Source of the DNA: an uncultured Phycicoccus sp.
Lineage (GTDB): Bacteria; Actinomycetota; Actinomycetes; Actinomycetales; Dermatophilaceae
Direction: 5' to 3'
DNA: 64,000 nt
NCBI RefSeq assembly: GCF_947495705.1
Contig: NZ_CANLZR010000010.1
Span: forward strand, 1 to 64,000
The position numbers and the translations under genes are program-made. This document shows positions 57,254 to 64,000 of this stretch, one piece after another. A model generated the notes under the pieces. It saw only the letters and a program-made list of their open reading frames with translations, did no database searches and was not told where the DNA came from. Position 1 is the first letter of the stretch; each line of letters opens with the position of its first letter.

Positions 57254-58063
57254 TCAGCGCGAGGTCGTGCGCTGGTACTGCCGGACCGCGAGCGGGACGA
57301 AGACGGCGAGGACGAGCGCCGACCAGATGAGGGAGTACAGCACCGGGTGCTGCAGCGACCACACGTCCGGCGGCGGGAAGTCCGGGTTGGTGTTGCCGAA
57401 GAGCTCGCGGGCCGCCTGGGTGACGCTGGAGACCGGGTTCCAGTACGCGAAGGTGCGCAGCGGCCCGGGCAGGGTCTCGGGGTTGACGAACGTGTTGGCG
57501 ATGAAGGTCATCGGGAAGATGACGATGAAGCTGGCGTTGTTGACGACCTCCGGCGTGCGCACGAGGAGCCCGACGAGCGCCATGACCCACGAGATGGCGT
57601 AGGCGAACACGAGGAGCACCAGGGCGCCGCCCAGCGCGTCCAGGGCCGAGCCGCGGATGCGCCAGCCGACGACGAGCCCGCTCAGGCCCATGACGACGAG
57701 ACTGATGACGTTGTTGAAGACGTCCGAGAGGGTGCGGCCGAAGAGCATGGCCGACGGCGACATCGGCAGCGTGCGGAACCGGTCGATGAACCCCTTCTGG
57801 AGGTCCTCGGCGATGCTGTAGCCGGTGAAGGTGCTGCCGAAGACCACCGTCTGGGCGAAGATCCCCGCGATGAGGAACTCCTTGTAGTCGACGCCGGTGC
57901 CCTGGGTGCCGATCGCCCCGCCGAAGACGTAGGCGAAGAGCAGGACGAACATGATCGGCTGCAGGGTCGTGAAGACGAGCAGGTCGGGGACCCGCCGGAT
58001 CTTGATGAGGTTGCGGCGGGTGACCGTGGCGGCGTCACTGGCGGCGCGCGTGAACGTGCTCAT
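57254..58063 (-). CDS. ABC-2-type exporter permease (DrrB-like)
   Basis: This 269-residue protein has six predicted helices and the ABC-2 pattern ([58 protein letters not shown]). The start overlaps the stop of the ATPase gene (ATGA). Together they resemble the daunorubicin-resistance exporter DrrAB; the substrate is unknown. Confidence 0.92.
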   Translation of the reverse strand: MSTFTRAASDAATVTRRNLIKIRRVPDLLVFTTLQPIMFVLLFAYVFGGAIGTQGTGVDYKEFLIAGIFAQTVVFGSTFTGYSIAEDLQKGFIDRFRTLPMSPSAMLFGRTLSDVFNNVISLVVMGLSGLVVGWRIRGSALDALGGALVLLVFAYAISWVMALVGLLVRTPEVVNNASFIVIFPMTFIANTFVNPETLPGPLRTFAYWNPVSSVTQAARELFGNTNPDFPPPDVWSLQHPVLYSLIWSALVLAVFVPLAVRQYQRTTSR

Positions 58064-59073
58064 CGGGCCTCCGTCCTGCTGGTGGCGGGGTCGTGGGCGT
58101 CCGCGTCGGCCTCGTCGTCCTCCGCCGGGGCGTGCCCGGTGAGGGTGAGGAACACGTCGTCGAGGGTCGGCCGGCGCAGCGCGAGGTCGGAGACCGCGAT
58201 GGCGGCGTCGTCGAGCCTGCGGACGACCTCGACGAGGACCCCCGCCCCACCGGTGACCGGCACCGTCAGCCGCCGGCTGCGGGCGTCGACGACCGCCTCG
58301 CCCACCCCGACACCGGAGAGGACCTCGCGGGCCCGGCCGAGATCGTCGTCGTGGGTGACGACCACCTCGACGCGCTCACCCCCCAGCCGGTCCTTGAGGT
58401 CGTCGGCGGTGCCCTCCGCGATCACCTTGCCGTGGTCGATGACGGCGATCCGGTCGGCGAGCTGGTCCGCCTCCTCGAGGTACTGGGTCGTGAGGAGCAG
58501 CGTCGTGCCGCCCCGCACGAGGTCGGTGATGACGCCCCACATACCGAGGCGGGACCGCGGGTCCAGGCCGGTCGTCGGCTCGTCGAGGAAGAGGACGGGC
58601 GGGCGGGCCACGAGCGCACCGGCGAGGTCGAGGCGGCGGCGCATGCCGCCGGAGTAGCCCTTGACCTGGCGGTCCGCCGCGTCGGCCAGGTCGAACTGCT
58701 CCAGCAGCTCGCGGGCCCGCTCCCGCGCGGCTCGCGCCCCCAGGTGGTACAGCCGCCCGACCATGTCGAGGTTCTCGAAACCGGTGAGGTACTCGTCGAC
58801 CGCCGCGTACTGGCCGCTGACGCCGATGGTGCGCCGCACGGCGGCCGGGTGGGCGAGCACGTCCTGGCCGAGCACGTGGGCGGAGCCCGCGTCCGGGACG
58901 AGCAGGGTGGTGAGCACCTTGATCGTCGTCGTCTTCCCGGCGCCGTTCGGGCCGAGCAGGCCCACGACGGTCCCCTCCTCGACCCGCAGGTCGAGGCCGT
59001 CGAGAGCGCGCACCGCCCGGTCGCCGGAGCCGTAGTACTTCGTCAGCCCCTGCGCCACCACTGCATCCGTCAC
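58060..59073 (-). CDS. ABC-2-type exporter ATP-binding protein (DrrA-like)
   Basis: This 337-residue ATPase has Walker A GPNGAGKTTTIK, signature YSGGMRRRLDLAGA, Walker B PVLFLDEPTTGLDPRSR and a DUF4162-type C-terminal domain (about 230-310). It starts with GTG at 59073. A 23-bp tandem duplication has copied its ribosome-binding site and start, creating an upstream 8-codon frame that ends on this start codon. It is downstream of the transglutaminase gene on the same strand. Confidence 0.93.
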   Translation of the reverse strand: MTDAVVAQGLTKYYGSGDRAVRALDGLDLRVEEGTVVGLLGPNGAGKTTTIKVLTTLLVPDAGSAHVLGQDVLAHPAAVRRTIGVSGQYAAVDEYLTGFENLDMVGRLYHLGARAARERARELLEQFDLADAADRQVKGYSGGMRRRLDLAGALVARPPVLFLDEPTTGLDPRSRLGMWGVITDLVRGGTTLLLTTQYLEEADQLADRIAVIDHGKVIAEGTADDLKDRLGGERVEVVVTHDDDLGRAREVLSGVGVGEAVVDARSRRLTVPVTGGAGVLVEVVRRLDDAAIAVSDLALRRPTLDDVFLTLTGHAPAEDDEADADAHDPATSRTEAR

Positions 59074-59106
59074 GTCGTCTCCTCTGCATCCGTCACGTCG
59101 TCTCCT
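59061..59106 (-). repeat. Tandem 23-bp duplication of RBS and start codon before the ABC ATPase
   Basis: Two identical 23-bp units (59061-59083 and 59084-59106) each contain AGGAGA and a GTG followed by ACGGATGCAG on the minus strand. The downstream GTG (59073) begins the ATPase. The upstream GTG (59096) opens a frame MTDAEETT whose TGA (59070-59072) overlaps the real start codon by two bases. Confidence 0.9.
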
Positions 59107-59118
59107 GCTCGCTGGGCC

Positions 59119-59958
59119 TCAGGCGAGGCGGGTGATGGCGACGACGACGTCGAGAGCCGCGGTCGCCCGGCCGGAGTAGATGCCCTTGAACGGCGGCACG
59201 TCGTCGTAGTCGCGCCCACGGGCGACGACGACGTGGTCGACGCCGACGCCGGTGCCGTTGGTCGGGTCGGCCGGGACCCACGCGTCGTCCCAGAACTCGA
59301 CCCACGCGTGGCTCTCGCCGGTGGCGGTCTCGCCGACCTCGAGGTCCCGCCGCGGCACGAGGTAGCCCGAGACGTACCGCGCCGGGATCCCGAGCGCGCG
59401 CAGGGCGCCGATCGTGATGTGGGCGAAGTCCTGGCAGACCCCGGCCCGTTCCCGCCAGGCCTCCTCACCGCGGCTGTGCACCCCGGTGGACCCGGGCTTG
59501 TACTCCATCGCCTCCCGCACCCGCCGGCAGACCGCGTCGGCCGCCTGGCGCGGCGACGGCTCCCCGCGCACCGCCTCGACGAGCTCGCGGACCTCCTCGC
59601 CCGGTCGGGTGCGCGGCGAGAGCATGAGCCATTCGTACAGCCGGTCCTGGACCGCGGGGTCGTGCACGGCCGCCCAGTCGCAGGTCGGCTCGGGCTCGTC
59701 GGTCTCGACGCGTTCGACGGTGGAGATCGCCTCGATGTCGAGCCGCTGGTGCTCCGCGAGGCTCTCCATCGCCATGACGTGGGTCCCCCAGTGGTCGCGG
59801 TACACGTGGCTCCACGTCATGGGCCGGATCCGGATGCGGTTCTCGAGCGTCGTCTGCCCCGGCTCGTTGAGGGGGGTCATCCGCAGCTCGTTGTGGGCGG
59901 CCCGGATCGGGCCGTCGTAGGCGAGGGTCGTCGTGTGGACGATGCGGTAGCGGCGCAC
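59119..59958 (-). CDS. Transglutaminase-like protein
   Basis: This 279-residue protein has an N-terminal beta domain (RYRIVHTTTLAYDGPIRAAH) and a transglutaminase-like core with the catalytic Cys in REEAWRERAGVCQDFAHITI-type context (AGVCQDFAH), His in GESHAWVEFW and Asp in VPADPTNG. Family members may be peptidases or ligases rather than cross-linkers. It follows the alpha-E gene after 1 nt and belongs to the ATP-grasp/alpha-E/transglutaminase module. Confidence 0.92.
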   Translation of the reverse strand: MRRYRIVHTTTLAYDGPIRAAHNELRMTPLNEPGQTTLENRIRIRPMTWSHVYRDHWGTHVMAMESLAEHQRLDIEAISTVERVETDEPEPTCDWAAVHDPAVQDRLYEWLMLSPRTRPGEEVRELVEAVRGEPSPRQAADAVCRRVREAMEYKPGSTGVHSRGEEAWRERAGVCQDFAHITIGALRALGIPARYVSGYLVPRRDLEVGETATGESHAWVEFWDDAWVPADPTNGTGVGVDHVVVARGRDYDDVPPFKGIYSGRATAALDVVVAITRLA

Positions 59959-59959
59959 G

Positions 59960-60886
59960 TCAGATCCCGTCCTTGGTCCAGGTCGTCAGCGGCCCCGACT
60001 GGAAGTAGCGGCCGGCGATGGCGGTGGAGGCGGAGTCGACCGCCACCTGCACCCGCCGCATCTGGGCGGGGAGGTCGGCGATGACGTCGGCGGGGTTGCG
60101 GTACTCCAGGGAGGTCCGGATGCGGCCGAGCTGGCGCCGGGCCTCGTCGGCGATGCCGATGCCCTCGTCCTGTGGCGGGGCCAGCGCCACGAGGCGGTTC
60201 TCGGCCTCGGTGAGCGAGAAGAACACCGACCGGGGGAACTCCCGGTCGAGGACGAGGAAGGCGGCGGCCCGGTCGTCGGTGAGCAGGCCGCGCTGGCTGC
60301 GCATGAACGCCTGCTGAGCACCACAGCTGGACAGCACGACCGACCAGGGTGCTCCGCCGCCGGGGAGGCCGCCGGTGGCGACGAGCCGGGCGGTCATGTC
60401 GGCCCGCTCGATGCTGCGGCCGAGGACGAGGAAGTCCCACGCCTCGTCGTGCGACATCGTGGAGTCCGCGATGCCCGAGACGAGGGCCGCCCGTTCCCGG
60501 ACCCAGGACAGGTGCCGGTCGGTGACGACCCCCCGCCCGAAGCCGTTCCACCGGTGCCACGTCGTGTTGATCCCCTCCCACAGCTCGGTCGAGAGGGTCT
60601 CGCGGGCCCGGCGGGCGTTCTCGCGGGCGGCGAACCACGCCCCCGTGATGGAGCTCGCGTTGGACCGGTCGAAGACGAGGGAGGCGCCGACGTCGTCGAA
60701 CGAGGTGTCGGGCCGCCCGGGCAGGCCCATGATCACCGACAGCACCGTGTGCGAGATGGCGGCCTCGTCGGCGGCGGGGTCCTCGAGCAGCTGCAGGCGC
60801 AGCACGTCGACGATGCGGGCGGTGCCGTCGGCGCGCTCGGTGTAGCGGCCGATCCAGAACAGGGACTCGGCGATCCGGCTCAGCAC
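59960..60886 (-). CDS. Alpha-E (DUF403) domain protein
   Basis: This 308-residue, mostly helical protein has the alpha-E hallmarks: MLSRIAESLFWIGRYTERAD at the N-terminus and SIERADMTARLVATG in the middle. The family has no proven chemistry but is nearly always linked to circularly permuted ATP-grasp and transglutaminase genes in predicted peptide-ligation systems. It overlaps the ATP-grasp gene by 7 nt. Confidence 0.92.
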   Translation of the reverse strand: MLSRIAESLFWIGRYTERADGTARIVDVLRLQLLEDPAADEAAISHTVLSVIMGLPGRPDTSFDDVGASLVFDRSNASSITGAWFAARENARRARETLSTELWEGINTTWHRWNGFGRGVVTDRHLSWVRERAALVSGIADSTMSHDEAWDFLVLGRSIERADMTARLVATGGLPGGGAPWSVVLSSCGAQQAFMRSQRGLLTDDRAAAFLVLDREFPRSVFFSLTEAENRLVALAPPQDEGIGIADEARRQLGRIRTSLEYRNPADVIADLPAQMRRVQVAVDSASTAIAGRYFQSGPLTTWTKDGI

Positions 60887-62508
60887 GTCGGCTCACCCGC
60901 CGCGGCCCGCTCCCGGTCCTGCTGCTGTTGCTGCTGCTGGGCCCGCATGCTGTCCTCCAGGGACGCGGTGGGGGCCGTCATGACGACCACCTCCCGGTTG
61001 TCCGAGGAGCTCGCGGTGGCCGGCACGCTGGCTCGCCGGTCCGAGAGCACCCAGGTGTCCTTGGACCCGCCGCCCTGGCTGGAGTTGACGACGAGCTCCC
61101 CCTCGGGCAGCGCGACCCTGGTGAGACCGCCGGGGAGCACCCGCACCTGCTCGCCGTTGTTGACCGCGAACGGGCGCAGGTCGACGTGCCGTGGCGCGAG
61201 GGCGCCGTCGATGAAGGTCGGGACGGTCGAGAGCTGGACGACCGGCTGGGCGATCCAGCCGCGCGGGTCGTCCTCGAGGGTGCGGCGGAGCCGGTCGAGG
61301 GTGGGGCCGTCGGCGCGGGGCCCGACGACGAGGCCCTTGCCGCCGGAGCCGTCGACCGGCTTGACGACCATCTCGTCGAGGTGGTCGAGCACGTGCTGCA
61401 GGGCCTCGCCGCCGTCGGCGCAGCGGTAGGTGTCGACGTTGGGGAGGATCGGGTCCTCGTCGAGGTAGAACCGGATGAGCTCGGGGAGGTAGCTGTAGAT
61501 GAGCTTGTCGTCGGCCACCCCGTTGCCGATGGCGTTCGCGACCGAGACCCGGCCCGCCCGCATGGCGGAGGTCAGCCCGGCGATGCCGAGCACCGAGTCG
61601 CCGCGGAAGTGCACCGGGTCGATGAACTCGTCGTCGACCCGGCGGTAGATGACGTCGACGGGCCGGTCACCGGTGGTCGTGCGCATCCGCACCTGGCCGC
61701 CGACGCACACGAGGTCGCGGCCCTCGACGAGCTCGACGCCCATCATCCGGGCGAGGAGGGCGTGCTCGAAGTACGCCGAGTTGAAGACCCCGGGGGTGAG
61801 GACGACGACGGTCGGGTCGCTCGCGCCGTCGGGGGCGGCGGCCCGCAGCGCCGCCAGGAGCATCCGCGGGTAGTCGTTGACCGGGCGGATCCGCATCGTC
61901 GCGAACGCCTCGGGGAAGACGTTGGCCATGGCCCGCCGGTTGGCGATGACGTAGCTGACCCCGGACGGGACGCGCACGTTGTCCTCGAGGACGCGGAAGG
62001 TGCCCTGCTCGTCGCGGACCAGGTCGACACCGGCGACGTGGACCCGCACCCCGTTCGGCGGGCGGATCCCCATGACCGCGCGGTGGTAGTGGTTGGAGCT
62101 GGCGATGAGGCGCCACGGCACGATGCCCTCGTGGACCGCCCGCGGGATCTCCCCCTCCCGCGAGTAGATGTCGTCGAGGAACGCCTCGAGGGCGGTCACC
62201 CGCTGGGCGACCCCCGACTCGATGACCTGCCACTCGTGGGCCGAGATGACCCGGGGGACGGCGTCGAGCGGGAACGGGCGCTCCTCCCCCGCGTAGTCGA
62301 AGGTCACGCCCTGGTCGAGGTAGGACCGGGCCAGGATGTCGGCGCGTTCCTTGAGCGTCGTCCCCGTCATCGAGCGCAGGGTGTGGAACACCGGCTTGTA
62401 CGGGGTCCGCGGCTCACCCGGTGCGCCCAGCATCTCGTCCCAGGCGACGCCGAGCCGGTACCCCTCGAACAGGCTGCCCTGACCGTCGGTGCTCGTCGGC
62501 TCGCTCAC
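60880..62508 (-). CDS. Circularly permuted ATP-grasp protein (DUF404/DUF407)
   Basis: This 542-residue protein has the CP-ATP-grasp segments GIVPWRLIASSNHYHRAVMG, VLEDNVRVPSGVSYVIANR, VKPVDGSGGKGLVVGP and a Gln-rich C-terminus (seven consecutive Gln, 60919-60939). It would form an amide bond on an unknown peptide. The GTG at 62508 is preferred: ATGACA, a 17-nt spacer and TAGGTT lie just upstream, making the message leaderless. An ATG at 62544-62547 is an alternative but would fall in the promoter. Confidence 0.88.
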   Translation of the reverse strand: MSEPTSTDGQGSLFEGYRLGVAWDEMLGAPGEPRTPYKPVFHTLRSMTGTTLKERADILARSYLDQGVTFDYAGEERPFPLDAVPRVISAHEWQVIESGVAQRVTALEAFLDDIYSREGEIPRAVHEGIVPWRLIASSNHYHRAVMGIRPPNGVRVHVAGVDLVRDEQGTFRVLEDNVRVPSGVSYVIANRRAMANVFPEAFATMRIRPVNDYPRMLLAALRAAAPDGASDPTVVVLTPGVFNSAYFEHALLARMMGVELVEGRDLVCVGGQVRMRTTTGDRPVDVIYRRVDDEFIDPVHFRGDSVLGIAGLTSAMRAGRVSVANAIGNGVADDKLIYSYLPELIRFYLDEDPILPNVDTYRCADGGEALQHVLDHLDEMVVKPVDGSGGKGLVVGPRADGPTLDRLRRTLEDDPRGWIAQPVVQLSTVPTFIDGALAPRHVDLRPFAVNNGEQVRVLPGGLTRVALPEGELVVNSSQGGGSKDTWVLSDRRASVPATASSSDNREVVVMTAPTASLEDSMRAQQQQQQQDRERAAAGEPTC

Positions 62509-62639
62509 CCTGAAGAACCTATGTCGAAAGGATGACCGTGTCATCACCGCCCGATCTCGGGCGTGTTTCAGGGGAACCCCCGATCCGGCTGCGACAGAGG
62601 CCGTGACAGGCTGAGGCGTACCGAGATCGCGGAGGTTCG

Positions 62640-63050
62640 ATGCGCACGCTGCTCAACATCATCTGGTTCGTCTTCGGCGGGCTGTGGCTCGCCCTGGGCT
62701 ACGCCCTGGCCGGAGTGCTGTTCTGCATCCTCATCGTCACCATCCCCCTCGGGGTCGCGTCGTTCCGGATGGCCAGCTACGCGCTGTGGCCCTTCGGCCG
62801 GGCCGTCGTCGAGAAGCCGGGGGCCGGCGCCGGGTCCGCGGTGCTCAACGTCGTCTGGATCGTGCTGGCGGGGTGGTGGCTGGCCCTCGGGCACCTCACG
62901 ACGGCGGCCGCGCAGGCCGTGACGATCATCGGGATCCCGCTGGCCATCGCGAACCTCAAGATGCTGCCGATCTCGCTCGTGCCCTACGGCAAGGAGATCG
63001 TGCCGAGCGACTCGCTGCCGCCGGGCCGGCGCCCACTGCACTCCTTGTGA
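62640..63050 (+). CDS. YccF-domain inner-membrane protein
   Basis: This 136-residue protein has two YccF repeats: LLNIIWFVFGGLWLALGY with IVTIPLGVASFRMA, and VLNVVWIVLAGWWLALGH with IIGIPLAIANLKM. It has about four transmembrane helices. GGAGG precedes the ATG. The function is unknown. Confidence 0.9.
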   Translation: MRTLLNIIWFVFGGLWLALGYALAGVLFCILIVTIPLGVASFRMASYALWPFGRAVVEKPGAGAGSAVLNVVWIVLAGWWLALGHLTTAAAQAVTIIGIPLAIANLKMLPISLVPYGKEIVPSDSLPPGRRPLHSL

Positions 63051-63063
63051 CACCGCGAGCGGG

Positions 63064-63645
63064 TCAGTCGCGGAGGTGCTCGGGCGCCTCCCGGACGGCC
63101 TCGCGCACGACCCGCATCGCCACCTCGGCGTCGTAGCCCTTGCGCGCGAGCAGGCCGGCGAGCCGCCGGGTCTGCACGTGCGGCTCGAGGCCGTGCATGG
63201 AGCGCATCTTCTTGGCGACGAGCTCGCGGGCGCGGTCCTCCTCGGCGTGCGGGTCGACCTCGGCCAGCGCCGCGTCCGCGGTGTCGTCGTCGACGCCCTT
63301 CCTGCGCAGCTCCTGGCGCAGCGCCCGCCGGGCCAGCCCGCGCCCGGACTGCTGGGACCGCACGAGCATCCCGGCATAGGCCTCGTCGTCGACGAGCCCG
63401 ACCTCCTCCATCCGGTCCAGGACGTCCGCGGCGACGTCGTCGGGGCAGTTCTTGCGGCGGAGCGCCTGCTCGAGCTGGGACCGGCTGCGGGGCGCGGCCG
63501 TCAGCTGCCGGAGCACGATCTGGCGGGCCCAGTCGTGCGGGTCGGGCTCGGCACCCCGGGAGCGCGGGTCGGCGTCGGGGTCCGGCGGGACGGCCGGCCC
63601 CGCCGCCCACTCGGGCGGCGGAGCCGTGCCGTCACTGAACGCCAT
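63064..63645 (-). CDS. recX: Regulatory protein RecX
   Basis: This 193-residue protein modulates RecA filaments. Three-helix RecX repeats are visible (ARQIVLRQLTAAPRSRSQLE; VGLVDDEAYAGMLVRSQQ; GRGLARRALRQELRRKGV). An acidic/proline-rich N-terminal ~35 residues precede them. It lies 10 nt after recA, the usual operon. Confidence 0.93.
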   Translation of the reverse strand: MAFSDGTAPPPEWAAGPAVPPDPDADPRSRGAEPDPHDWARQIVLRQLTAAPRSRSQLEQALRRKNCPDDVAADVLDRMEEVGLVDDEAYAGMLVRSQQSGRGLARRALRQELRRKGVDDDTADAALAEVDPHAEEDRARELVAKKMRSMHGLEPHVQTRRLAGLLARKGYDAEVAMRVVREAVREAPEHLRD

Positions 63646-63655
63646 CGGCGCCGGG

Positions 63656-64000
63656 TCAGAAGTCGACCGGGACGTCGGCGGTCGCCGACTCCTCGGGCCG
63701 CGGCACCCCGATGCCGAGCTTCTCCTTGATCTTCTTCTCGAGCTCGTCGGAGAGCTCGGGGTTGTCCTTGAGGAACTGCCGCGCGTTCTCCTTGCCCTGC
63801 CCGAGCTGGTCGCCGTCCATCGTGTACCAGGCACCGGCCTTGCGGACGAAGCCGTGGTCGACGCCCATGTCGATGAGGCCACCCTCGCGGGAGATGCCCT
63901 GCCCGTAGAGGATGTCGAACTCGGCCTGCTTGAACGGCGGGGAGACCTTGTTCTTGACGACCTTGCAGCGGGTGCGGTTGCCGACCGGGTCGGTGCCGTC
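63656..64000 (-). CDS. recA: Recombinase RecA, C-terminal part
   Basis: The last 114 codons of recA are present; the rest is beyond the right edge. Visible parts are the C-terminal end of the core ([40 protein letters not shown]) and the acidic C-tail ending ATADVPVDF. RecA drives recombination and LexA self-cleavage, which links it to the LexA-like site at 36.1 kb. Confidence 0.97.
   Translation of the reverse strand, partial: DGTDPVGNRTRCKVVKNKVSPPFKQAEFDILYGQGISREGGLIDMGVDHGFVRKAGAWYTMDGDQLGQGKENARQFLKDNPELSDELEKKIKEKLGIGVPRPEESATADVPVDF

Noticed and set aside
60919-60939. Seven-glutamine tract in the ATP-grasp protein as a regulatory microsatellite
   Set aside because: Short and interrupted by one TTG-strand (CAA) codon; likely a simple low-complexity tail.

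Overview
This is a 64 kb stretch of a very GC-rich actinobacterial chromosome, probably a Micrococcales-type actinomycete. That placement rests on gene order, the extreme GC skew at third codon positions, DtxR/IdeR-type and mycobacterial-type LexA sites, and the actinobacterial families DUF222/13E12, DUF3097 and MT0933-like antitoxin. Family or genus cannot be fixed from the sequence alone. No rRNA, tRNA, CRISPR array or insertion sequence was recognised.

Two conserved housekeeping blocks, nearly all on the minus strand, frame the window. The first is the holA - rpsT - lepA - hemW - hrcA - dnaJ - rsmE - HIT - phoH - ybeY - CBS/CorC - era series, lying between about 5.5 and 42.5 kb. The second is the recA - recX - (yccF, ATP-grasp/alpha-E/transglutaminase, ABC exporter) - miaB - def - miaA - dapF - ggt - hflX series, from 48.3 kb to the right edge. 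These cover ribosome and translation factors, chaperone control (a CIRCE operator upstream of hrcA), tRNA modification, lysine/cell-wall precursors and recombination.

Accessory cassettes are inserted between the housekeeping genes. They include: (a) 0-5.5 kb: a truncated DUF222 protein, an Lrp/PLP-enzyme pair, asd, and twin LuxR-HTH regulators behind a perfect 20-bp palindrome. (b) 9.8-11.4 kb: an ECF sigma factor with a GerMN/Gmad2 membrane partner. (c) 18.7-26.8 kb: a sulfur module (MBL-rhodanese, ArsR regulator, FeS-NrfD fusion, molybdopterin oxidoreductase, TorD-like chaperone, DsrE2, TusA). (d) 27.5-34.0 kb: an iron module in which an unusual adenylation-carrier-acyltransferase fusion is divergent from an Fe(III) ABC transporter, with an IdeR-like box facing each side. 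(e) 36.1-41 kb: a DUF222-HNH nuclease with a LexA-like box inside its promoter, a secreted nuclease/phosphatase, a DUF4386 membrane protein, a decayed DinB gene and a PemK/MazF-like protein.

Many promoters appear leaderless: a TANNNT -10 hexamer sits 5-9 nt upstream of the start codon in more than ten genes. The most interesting candidates are the sulfur module, the iron-regulated adenylation-acyltransferase fusion, the LexA-box nuclease promoter, and a 23-bp tandem duplication that copied the ribosome-binding site and start codon of an ABC ATPase. All functional statements come from reading motifs and gene context; no database search was run.
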